Program-made: the position numbers and the translations under genes
Source: Myxococcales bacterium
GTDB lineage: Bacteria > Myxococcota_A > Polyangia > Haliangiales > Haliangiaceae
NCBI GenBank assembly: GCA_016706545.1
Contig: JADJJK010000063.1
Location: 1 to 54,218 of the forward strand
Direction: 5' to 3'
Length of the DNA stretch: 54,218 nt
Shown: one piece after another, positions 20,910 to 30,800 of the stretch
How positions within the stretch are numbered: position 1 is the first letter of the stretch
How the letters are laid out: each line of letters begins with the position of its first letter
The notes under the pieces: generated by a model
Database searches by the model: none
Told to the model about the DNA's origin: nothing
The model's input: only the letters and a program-made list of their open reading frames with translations

Positions 20910-21842
20910 CTAGCTGCCGAGCTGGGCCAGGGCGCTGCGCAGGCGCTCGTGGCGCGGGTCGATCTCGAGCCCGCGCTGGAACATGCCCTTGGCCTTGGCC
21001 TCCTGTCCGAGCTCCAGGTGGATCACGCCCAGAGACCAGTACACGTCGGCCTTGGCGATGCCGCTGTCGGCGTCCAGCGTCTGCAGCACCAGCGACTGGT
21101 AGAGGCGACGGGCCTTCTCCCACTCCTTGGCCGCGAAGTAGAGCCGGCCAAGCCCCGCCATGGTGGCCACGTCCGTGGGGTTGACGCGGAAGGCCTCTTC
21201 GTACGCGGCCAGCGCGCCGGGCGAGTCGCCGCGCGCCTCGAGGATGCCGCCCTGTCGCTGGCGATAGCGCGCCACCTCGCGCATGCGCCGGGCCGCCTTG
21301 GCCTCGTCGCCCAGGCGCTGGTAGATGGGCGCGGCCTCTTCGAGGCGCCCGGCTGCGAACAGGAGATCGGCCAGCGGCGCCCAGATGCGCGCGTCCCCGG
21401 GCGCCACCTTGGCGGCGGCCTCCAGATCAGCGAGCGCCTCGGTGGTCCTGCCGCTCTTGCGGTCGAGCTCGGCGATCTCGAGCGCGATGGTCACGCGCTC
21501 GGTGGGATCCGTCACGCCGCGCGCGCGGCGCCGCAGGAGCTCGGCCAGCGTGGCCGTGTCACGGCGCTCGCGCGCCAGCGTCTCCAGCGCGGACAGCGCC
21601 TCGCGGTGATCAGGATCGTGACGCAGCGCCTGCTGCAGGTGCTGGACCGCCGTCTCGGGATCCGAATCGCCCACCCGCGCCACCTCGGCCAGGCGGAAGA
21701 ACAGATCCGCGGCGTCGTGGCCCTCGGGGCCGAGCTCCAGCGCGCGCTCCAGCGCAGACTTGGACTGCTCCCAGTCCCCGGAGCGCTCGTAGAGCCGCGA
21801 CAGCCGCGTCAACGCGGGCACCGACGCCGGATCGCGCTGCAA
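20910..21842 (-). CDS. C-terminal part of the giant TPR protein, after an in-frame TGA
   Basis: About 310 residues of tetratricopeptide-like repeats (for example LYERSGDWEQSKSALERALEL) that continue the upstream giant TPR gene in the same frame. Only a TGA at 21857-21855 separates them, and the residues around it (NPERAGG, stop, SERILQRDP) read as one normal TPR helix pair with a single interrupting codon. The only start nearby is a TTG at 21842 inside a helix, so independent translation is unlikely. The most economical reading is one protein of about 3,820 residues with a nonsense codon or sequence error near the end. Confidence 0.7.
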   Translation of the reverse strand: MQRDPASVPALTRLSRLYERSGDWEQSKSALERALELGPEGHDAADLFFRLAEVARVGDSDPETAVQHLQQALRHDPDHREALSALETLARERRDTATLAELLRRRARGVTDPTERVTIALEIAELDRKSGRTTEALADLEAAAKVAPGDARIWAPLADLLFAAGRLEEAAPIYQRLGDEAKAARRMREVARYRQRQGGILEARGDSPGALAAYEEAFRVNPTDVATMAGLGRLYFAAKEWEKARRLYQSLVLQTLDADSGIAKADVYWSLGVIHLELGQEAKAKGMFQRGLEIDPRHERLRSALAQLGS

Positions 21843-21854
21843 GATGCGCTCGGA

Positions 21855-24800
21855 TCAGCCGCCGGCCCGCTCGGGGTTGTCGAGCTTGCCCTCCCACAGG
21901 TCAGCCAGCCGCGCCAGGAGCCGCAGCTCGGCCGCCACGTTGCCGGCCTCGGCCTCCTGCTCGGCGCGTCGATCCAGCAGGTCGACGACGTCGTGCCAGC
22001 GCCCGAGCTTGCCCAGCAAGCGCTCCAGCTCGTCGAACACGCGGCCAGAGGTGGGCGCCAGCTCCAGCGCGGTGAACCAGTGCGCCACCGCGTCGTCGGC
22101 GGACTCGCGCTGGTGCTCCGCCAGCTCGGCCATCTCGCCGAGAATGGAGAGCTTCTGCTCGGTGGTGACCGCCTCGCCCAGCCGCCGCGTCTGCAGCTCC
22201 GAGACCGAGATCCAGTCCTTGCTCCGGCGATAGGCGGCCTCCAGCGCGGCCATCGCCTTGGCGCTCGTGGGCTCGAGATCGAGCACCGCCTGCCACGCCA
22301 GGATCACCCGCGACGGATCGCTCTCCAGCTCCGCGATCTGCGTCCGCAGGTCCAGCTCCTCGGCCGGCGACGGCGCGCTGCGCGCCGCCAGCGCCAGCGC
22401 GCCGATGAGCTCGCCGACGTCGCCGGTCGCGCGCACCAGGCGGATCTGCGCGGCCACCGCCTCGCGGTCGGCGTCGTCCTGATCCAGGATGCGCCGCCAC
22501 GCCGCGATCGCCCCTGGCACGTCCTGCGCTTGCTCGCGCAGCGTCGCCACCTGCGCCCAGTCCGCGCGCCGGGCCGCGACGTCCTCGACGAGCTCGGCGC
22601 GCTGCGAGAGCAGCTCCGCCAGCCCCAGCGCGTCGCCGCGGTGGCGATAGATGTCGATGAGCTCTCCCAAGACGCCCAGCGCTCCCCGATCGATGGCGAG
22701 CGCCGCGCGGTATGACGAGATGGCGCCATCGACGTCGCCGAGCTGGCTCATCCGACAGTCGCCTAGATACGACAGCAGGGCCACGCGCTCTTCACCGGTG
22801 CCGGCGTCCGGGCTGTGGGCGACCTGATCCAGCAGCGCCACCACGTCGGGCCACCGGCCGGTCGCGATCGCCAGCTCGTCCACCTGCTGCAGGGCCTGCG
22901 GCGAGGTCGGATCCTCGCGTAGCCAGCGCAGCGCTGCCTCGAACGCGCGCGGTGGCTGCCCGAGCTGGGTGCGCGCCAGCTCGGTGATCTGCTGCGATAG
23001 CGCGACGCGGTCGTGGCGGTCCGAGGTGAGGTCATGCTTGACCTCCAGCACGTCCACGAGGCGCTCCCACTGCGCGTCCTGCTCGAACAGCGGCTCCAGC
23101 GTCGCCACGATGTCAGCGCGATCCTCCACCGCCACCCGCAAGAGCCGCTCCAGCGCCGACCGTCCGCCCGCGTGCTCCGGCACCAGCGCCAGCACGTCGC
23201 GATAGGCGCGGACCGCCTTGCGCGGCTCGCCCATCATGGCCTCGAACACGTCCCCTTGCCGAAACAGCAGCTCCGCCGAGGACCGGTCATCGGCGGCGGC
23301 GTCCGCGGCGCGGCGCAAGACCGACGTCAGCTCCGGGTACCGCCGCTGCTTGGTCAGCACGCGCTCGAGCGAGGCCAGCGCGGCGCGCTCGCCGTTGCCG
23401 CTCGCCGCGCGCTCGAAGGCCGAGGCCGCGCCCGAGAGATCGCTCAGGCGATCTTCGTAGACGGCCCCCAGCTCCATCGCCACCTGCTGATGCGCGTCCG
23501 GATCGAGCGCGCGGCCAAGGTGAGACTCCAGGAGCGTGGCCAGCTCCGACCAGCGCCCGGTCTGGGTGGCCAGCCGCTTGAGCGGCTCGAGCAGCGACAG
23601 CTCATCTGGGTGTCGCGCCAGCGCGCGCGCCCAGGTCTCGAAGGCCACCACCGGCTGCCCGGCGACGGTCTCGTGCAGCTCGGCCAGCGCGCCGAAGGTG
23701 GCGAGCTGCGCCGGCTCGTCCGACTCCTGCACCTTCAACCGGCGCTCGAAGACGCGGGTCAGCGCAGGGATCTCGGCGCCCGCGCGATAGACCGGCTCCA
23801 GCACCGCGGCAGCGGCCAGCGCGGTGTCGTCGCTGGTCAGCAGCGACTCCAGCGCGGCGCGCGCCCCGGCGTGAGTGGGGACGAGCTGCAGCACGGCTTG
23901 ATACCGGTCCACCGCGGCCAGCGGATCGGCCAGCTCGGTCTCCACCAGCTTGCCGGCGCGCACGCCGAGATCGGCGCGCTCCCCGAGCTGCACCGCCAGG
24001 CTGGCGCGGCGGTCGAGCACATCCAGCAGCTCGGGCCACAGCTTGGCCTTGTCATAGAGCCGGTCGAGCTCCACCAGCGCGCCCACGTTGCCCGGATCCT
24101 CTTCCAGGAGGTCGGTGAGCTGGCCGATCGCGCCGAAGTCGTCGGTGAGGTCGCGCTCGTAGACCTGGGCCAGGCGTCGACGCAGCGCCACGCGCTCGAG
24201 CACCGCGGTACACAGCTCGGTCTTGCGCAAGAGGATGCCCACCAGCTCGCGGCCCTCGCCGACCTGCGCATACAGACGGTCCAGGCCATCGAGCGCCTCG
24301 GCGTCGGCCTCGTCGAGCAGCAGCACGCTGCGGTAGGCGTCCACCGCCTGCCGTGGCCGCTGCAGCACCTCCTCGTAGAGCGCCGCCGCGCGGTGCAGCA
24401 GCACCAGGCGGTCGTCATCGCTCTGCGCCAGCTCGGCGCGCCGGTGCAGGATCTCGACGAGCTCCTCGACCCTGCCCTCCACCGTCAGCAAGCGATCCAG
24501 CGCGGACAAGGCGTCTTCATCATCGGGCAGGATCTGCAGCACGCGCTGCCAGCACCGCACCGCGCCAGCCAGATCGCTGCGCTGCGCGTCGTGGATGCCC
24601 GCGATCTGCGCCCACAGCTCGGCCGCCACCATCGGGTCGTCGGCCCGCTCGGCCCCGGCGGACAGCTCCGTCGTCGCGAAGTCCCAGGCGCCGCGCCGCG
24701 CGGCCAGCCCGATCAGGCGCTGCGCCGCCTCGCTGTCGGACACATCCAGGTGCCAGGCCCGCGCCGCGGCCTCCAGGGCCAGGCGCAGATCGCCGCCGCG

Positions 24801-27800
24801 CTGCTCATGGATGCGCGCGATCTCGTGCAACATCTCCACCTGCCGCGGCACGTCGCTGACGTAGGCCAGCTTGGCGTCGAGGATCACCACCAGCTTCTGC
24901 CAGGAGTCGGCCTGCCGGTACACCGGCTCGAGCAGATCCGAGATGCGCTCGCGTTGCCGCTCATGCACCACCAGGCGCTCCAGCGCGGCCACCGCGCGCG
25001 CCTTGCCCGCCGGGATCACCAGCCCCGCCTCGTACTGATCGACCGCGCGATCCAGATCGCCCAGGTTGCGCTCCAGCACCTCGGCCAGCCGCAGCATGAG
25101 ATCCACGCGCTCGGACTCGTCGTCTGCGCGCGCCGCGCGCATCTCGAACAGCTCCGCCAGCTCATGCCACTGCCCGCCGCTGCGCAAGAGCCGCTCCAGC
25201 TCCGCCATGGCCTCGCGGTGCGCCGACTGGCCCGCGGGGGTGGCGTCGTCTTCGCAGGTCAGCGCGAGGTCGCGCCAGGTCGCGATGGCGCCCTTGGGGT
25301 CCTTGAGCGACTCCTCGAGCACGCGAGCGCGCTTGGCCAACACGGTGCGCCGCGCCGCGTCGCTGGGCGCGCGGGCGATGGCGTCGTCATAGATGAGCAC
25401 CAGGTCCGGGAACCGTCCGGTGCGCGAGAGCAGGTCCTCCACCCGCCGGATGAGCTCGTGCTCGGTCGGCGGGTGATCCGGCTCGGTGGCGATGGACAGC
25501 GCGCGCCGATAGCACGACAGCGCGCGGTCCACGTGGCCCAGCCGGCGGTCGAAGATGGACGCCGCGGCGATGGCGACGTCGCGCACCGACTGGCTGTCCC
25601 CGACCTCGTCGTCGAGATAGTCGCGATAGGTGTCCGCGACGAACTCCCAGTTGCCGGTCACCGAGGCCAGGCGCTGGAGCTGATCGCGCACGCCGTCGTC
25701 GCTTGGATCCTCGCGGAACAAGCGCGCATACCAGCGCGCCGCGGCCTCGAAGTCCTCGAGCTGCTCTTCATAGAGGCGCGCGACGTCGAGCGTCATGCGC
25801 AGGCGATCGTGCGCGTCGGCGGAGGCCTCCAGGCGCGCCTCGTAGACCGTGGCCAGCTCGTGCCAGCGTTGCTCGGCGACGTACACCGGCTCCAGCACCT
25901 CGGCGGCCAGCGGCCGGGCCTCCGGATCGCGCAGCAGCCGCTCGAGCGCCGCCAGCGCCGCCGGGTGATGCGGGTTTCCGGACAGCGCCGCGCCGTAGTT
26001 CTCCACCGCGCCTGGCAGGTCCCGCATCTCGCGCTCGCGGATCTCGCCGATGTACGCGCGCAGCGCCACCGCCTCCTCGATCGTGGTGGCGAAGCCCAGG
26101 CGCCGCTCGTAGAGCTCCACCAGATCGAACCAGCGCCCGTCGCGACGGTAGAGCGACTCCAGCGCGTCCACCGCGTCGCGCCGCTCCGGCGCCCGGCCGA
26201 GCACTTGCTCCCACAGCTCGATGGACTCGGCGATGCGCCCACGGGCCGACAGGATCGACGCCGCTTCCACCATGGCGCTGAGCCGGTCTTCGATGTCGGT
26301 GCCGACGATCTCGGCCTGGCGCAACAGCACCTCGGCCAGGCGATCGTCATCGCCGTCGTCGCGATAGATGCTCTCGAGGGCAGCCAGCGCGCGCCGGTCC
26401 TCCGGCTGCGCGTCGAGCACCTTCTGGTAGTACTCGCGCGCCAGCGCGCGGTCCTGCCGCAGCGCGCGCGCCAGGTCGGCGATGTCCAGATACAGCCGGC
26501 GCTGCAGCTCCGCGTCCAGCACGTCCGGCGCCACCCCGCGGTACGCATCGATGAGCTCGGACTCGCGCTCCAGCTCGCCCGCCAGGCGCTCGGTGTCCGC
26601 CAGCACCTGCGGCAGCTCCGGCTCCGCGGCCGCGTGCTGCAGCGCCGAGAGCTGGGCGGCGAAGGCGCCGGTCTTGTCTCCCGTGCGCTCGCGCAACGAC
26701 ACCACCTCCAGGAGGCAACGCAGCCGCTCGCTGGAGGACTCCGCCCACTCCCCCATTCGCTGGTACAGCGCGGCCAGGGGCTCCACTGCGCCCTCGCTGA
26801 GGTAGTGCGGGCGCAGGATCTCCGCGGCGTTGGCGCGCAGATCGACGTCGTCGAGGGTGGCCTCGATCGAGGCCAGCGCCACCGCCTTGGTGTCGGGATC
26901 ATCCTCGCCACCAAGCAGGTTGGCCCACCGCTCCTGCGCCTGGGCCGGCCGGCCCAGCACGCCGCCGAGCAGCTCGGCGATCTCGCGATCGAGCTGGCGC
27001 TGCCGCGGCGGAGCGGCCAGCTCGTACTGCTTCTCCAGCACCTCGAGCAGATCGCCGCCGCGTCCGGCGGCGCGGTAGAGCCGCGCCAGCTCCGACAGCG
27101 ACCGCGCGTCCGTGGGATCGCGCTCCAGCACGTCGAGGAAGGCGCCGATCGCGTCCTCGAGGTTGCCGAGCTCCTGCTCGTGCAGCGCCGCGATGCGATA
27201 CCGCACGGCCTTGGCGGCCTCGGGATCCGGCGTGTACTCGGCGCGGCGGCGCAGCACCTCCACCAGGTCGCGCCATGACCGCTTGCCGGTGTGCAGCCGC
27301 TCCAGCGCGGCCAGCGCGTCGATGTCGCCGGGGTGCTCGCCCAGCACGTCTTGCCAGGTGGAGATCGCTTGATCGGCGCGACCGAGCTTCTGATCTTCGA
27401 GCTCGGCGACCTGCACCAGCAAGGCCCGCCGCTCGTCGCCGCTGTTGGCCCACTCCGCGCGCCGCCGCAAGACGTCGCGCAGCTCGCCCCAGCGCTGGCT
27501 GTCCTCGAGCAAGCGGCTGAGCGCGCCGCCGCTGGTGCGCACCACCGCGGCGTTGGCCGGATCGGCCTCGAGCTGCCGCTGGTACGTGGCGATGGCCTGA
27601 TCGGACGCCGCCAGGTGACGATCGTAGAGGGCCGCCAGATCGCCCAGCACCGCGACGCGCGTCGCCACGTCGGCCAGCGCGCCGTCCTGGGTCAGCCGCG
27701 CCGCGACCTTGTCCAGCACCGCCGCCGCCTCGGCCGGCCGGCCCTCGGCCACCGCCAGCCGCAAGAGCGCGGTCCGCGCCGCCAGATCGCAGGGGTCAAA

Positions 27801-30800
27801 GGCCAGGACCTCCGACCACGCCTCGATCGCCGCGCGCGGCGCCTGCAGGCGCTCTTCTTCCAGCACGGCCACCCGCGACAGGAGCTGCGCCGCCGAGGCC
27901 GCGTGCGCGGCGTCCGCGCCCTGGCTCGGCGTCACCTGCGCGCGCAGCGCGGTGACCAGCGGGCGCCAGGCCCCCTCCCCTTCGTAGATCGGCTCGAGCA
28001 TGCGCGCCACGCGCGCGCTCAGCTCGGGCTGCGTCATCAGCTCCTCGAGCAGCCGCCGCGCCGGACCGTCGTCCGGCCGCGCCGCCACCAGCTCCTCGAG
28101 CAGATCGACCGCGTCCGTCGGCCGCGCCAGGCGACGCGCGCACAGCTCGGCCCGTCGCTGCAGGAGGACGCGGCGCTCGGCCACCGCCTGGTCCGTGGCG
28201 CCGGGCCCGTCGAGCTGGGCGCTCTCGTCTTCCAGGAGCCGCGCCAGCTCTTGCCACCGCTCCCCATCGGAGTAGAGCTGGTCGAGCGCGCGCAGCGCCT
28301 GGCGATGCGCCGGGTCGAGCCCAGCTATGCCGGTGGTCGCGACCTCGATGTCCAGCACCTGGCGATACGCGGCGACCGCGCGGTCGGCGTCGTGCAGGAG
28401 CTGCGCCTCGAGCGCCCCCAGCTCGAGCAGCGCGTCCCGGCGCACCGCCGGGTCCGCGGTGACGTCGATGCGGCGCTGCAAGAGCTGGCGCAGCTCGGCG
28501 TATCGCGTCTGCTCGCGATACAGCGCCGCCAGCGCCGCGAACGCATCGGCGGCGTCGGGCTCGGTGTCCAGCACCGCCAGCCAGGCCCGCTCGGCGGCGG
28601 CGCGGTCGCCCAGCCGCTGCGACGCCAGGAGCGCGCTCTCGGTGGCCAGCGCGCGCAGCTTCGCCGGTGGCGCGGCGCTCTCGCGCGCCGCGGCGAGCGC
28701 GCGGGTGAGCAGCTCGGCGAACTCGCCGTCGCGGCCAAGCTGCGCGCTGAGGCCGCGCAGCGCGGCGCGCGCCTCCTCGTCGGTGGGCAGCGCGGCCATC
28801 AGCCGCGTCGCGGCGTCCCAGGCCGCGCCCGGCTCCGCCAGCTCGCCGTGATAGAGCCGGAGGAGCCGGCGATCGAGGTCCTGATGCTCCGCGGGCGGCG
28901 CGGCGGCGTCGCCGCGCATCAGCTCGAGCGCGGTCGCCAGCAGCGCCGGCGAGGCAGACGGCGAGGGCGAAGCCAGGTGCGGCGCGAGCTGGCGCGCGAG
29001 CTGGCGGCGCTGCTCCTGTGAGATCGCGGCGCCGGCGCCGCTGCCGTGCAGGTAGCGCGACAGCACCGCCACCGCGGGCGCGGCCGGCCGGCCATGCTCC
29101 TCGGCCGCGCGCAGCGCGGCGACGAAGTGGGGCAGCGCCAGATCATGGCGGTCCAGGCTCTGCGCCTCCAGCGTGCCGACGCGCAAGAGCATCTCGATCT
29201 TGCGGCCGAGGTCGTCCTCGCGCGCCAGCTCGCGGATGAGCGTGGCCACCAGGCTCTCCCAGTCGCCGCGGGCCTCGTGGACGCGGGCCAGCGCGCGCAG
29301 CGCGACGGTCGAGGTACCGTCGATGGCCAGCACGCGCTCGTAGGTCAGGGCCGCGGCGTCGAGGTCCACCAGCTTCTCTTCTTCGATGCTCGACAGCTCG
29401 AGCAGCAAGCGCGTCTGCTCGGTGGGATCCTGCTGGCGGGCGAGCTGGTGCTGATAGATCGTGCGCAGATCGGCCCAGTCGGCGAGCTGCAGCGCGATCT
29501 CCTCGAGCTGCAGCTCGGCCTCTTCGTCATCGGGCACCAGGGCCCAGATCTCGCGGTACAGCGCCCGCGCGCCGTCCACGTCCGACAGCCGCCGGCTGGT
29601 CAGCCGCGCCTGCTCGCGGAGCAGGGCCACGCGCACCTCGACGGGCAGCGCCGCGTCGTGCCCGTGCCTGCCGAACGCGGCCGCCAGATCGCGGTGCTGC
29701 TCCGGCTCACTGGCCAGCCGCACCAGCTCCCCCCGCAGCTCCGCGCTCTGCGGATCCAGCTCCAGCGCGCGCAGGCCCCACGAGAACGCCAGGGTCTTGG
29801 AGCCGAGCTTCTGCTCACAGAGCGCGCGGATCTCGGCCATGGCGGCGAGCCGCTCGCGCCGGTCGGTCATCGCCGCGAGCTGGATCTCCAGCACGCTGAG
29901 CAGCCGCGCCCACTTCTCGCCCTTGCGGTACACCGGCGCCAGCGCCACCGCGGCGCGGACGTGCGCGGGCTCCACCGCCAGCACGCGCTCCCAGACGCGG
30001 GCCGCGCGCTCCGCGGCGTCAGGCCGGCCGCTGTCGGCGGCGCGCTTGTCAGCGAGCACCGCGGCGCGCTCCACCACCGGCAAGCGCAGCGCCTTGCCTT
30101 CGAGCCGGTCGGCCACCCCCAGCAGCGCCTCGACGACGTCATCGGCCATGCCGATGCGCGCGTACAGCCGCTCCAGGCCATCGTAGTCGCCGGCCGAGGC
30201 GTACAGCTCGCGCAGCGTGCGCAGCGCCTTGGCGTGGTGCGGATCGAGATCGAGGATCTCCTGCCAGATGCCGGCGGCCACCGCGGGCGCCGCCAGCCGG
30301 TCCGCGTACAGCGCGCCCAGCCGCTCCAGCAAGGCCACCGCCTCCTTGGGCTCCCTGGCTAGCTGCCGCTGGCGGTGCATGATCTCGGCGAGCGCCAGGT
30401 AGCGCTTCTCGCGCTCGTAGAAGCCCGCCAGGATCGCCAGGGTCTCGGCCAGGCTCGTCGGCGCCGCGCTGGCTGGGTCGGCCGCGGTCTCGAGCTCGGC
30501 CTCCACCTCGCCCAGCACGCGGTTGGCGATGCTGATGCCGAGCCTGCTGTCGCCCAGCCGCTCAGCGGCGAGCTTGGACATCTCCAGGAGCCGCGTCCGC
30601 CGCTCCGCCACCGGCAGCTCCATGGCTTCCTTGTCCAGGAGGTCGATGAGCGCGCGCCACTGCCGCCGCCGGGTGTAGATGTCCTTGAGCTTGGTCCGCG
30701 CCTCCACGTCGGAGACCGACAGCTCCAGGATCCGCTCCAGCGGACGGATCGCGTTGGCGAAGTTGCCGAAGCGCTCGGACCACAGGTTGGCCACGTCACG

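Noticed and set aside
21855..21857. TGA as a selenocysteine codon
   Set aside because: TPR helices have no reason for selenocysteine and no suitable structure follows the codon.
23013..27278. Very long open frame on the plus strand (1,421 codons) and similar ones at 27291, 29046 and 30375
   Set aside because: They are antisense shadows of the giant TPR gene; GC-rich codon bias leaves the opposite strand open. No domains are recognisable.
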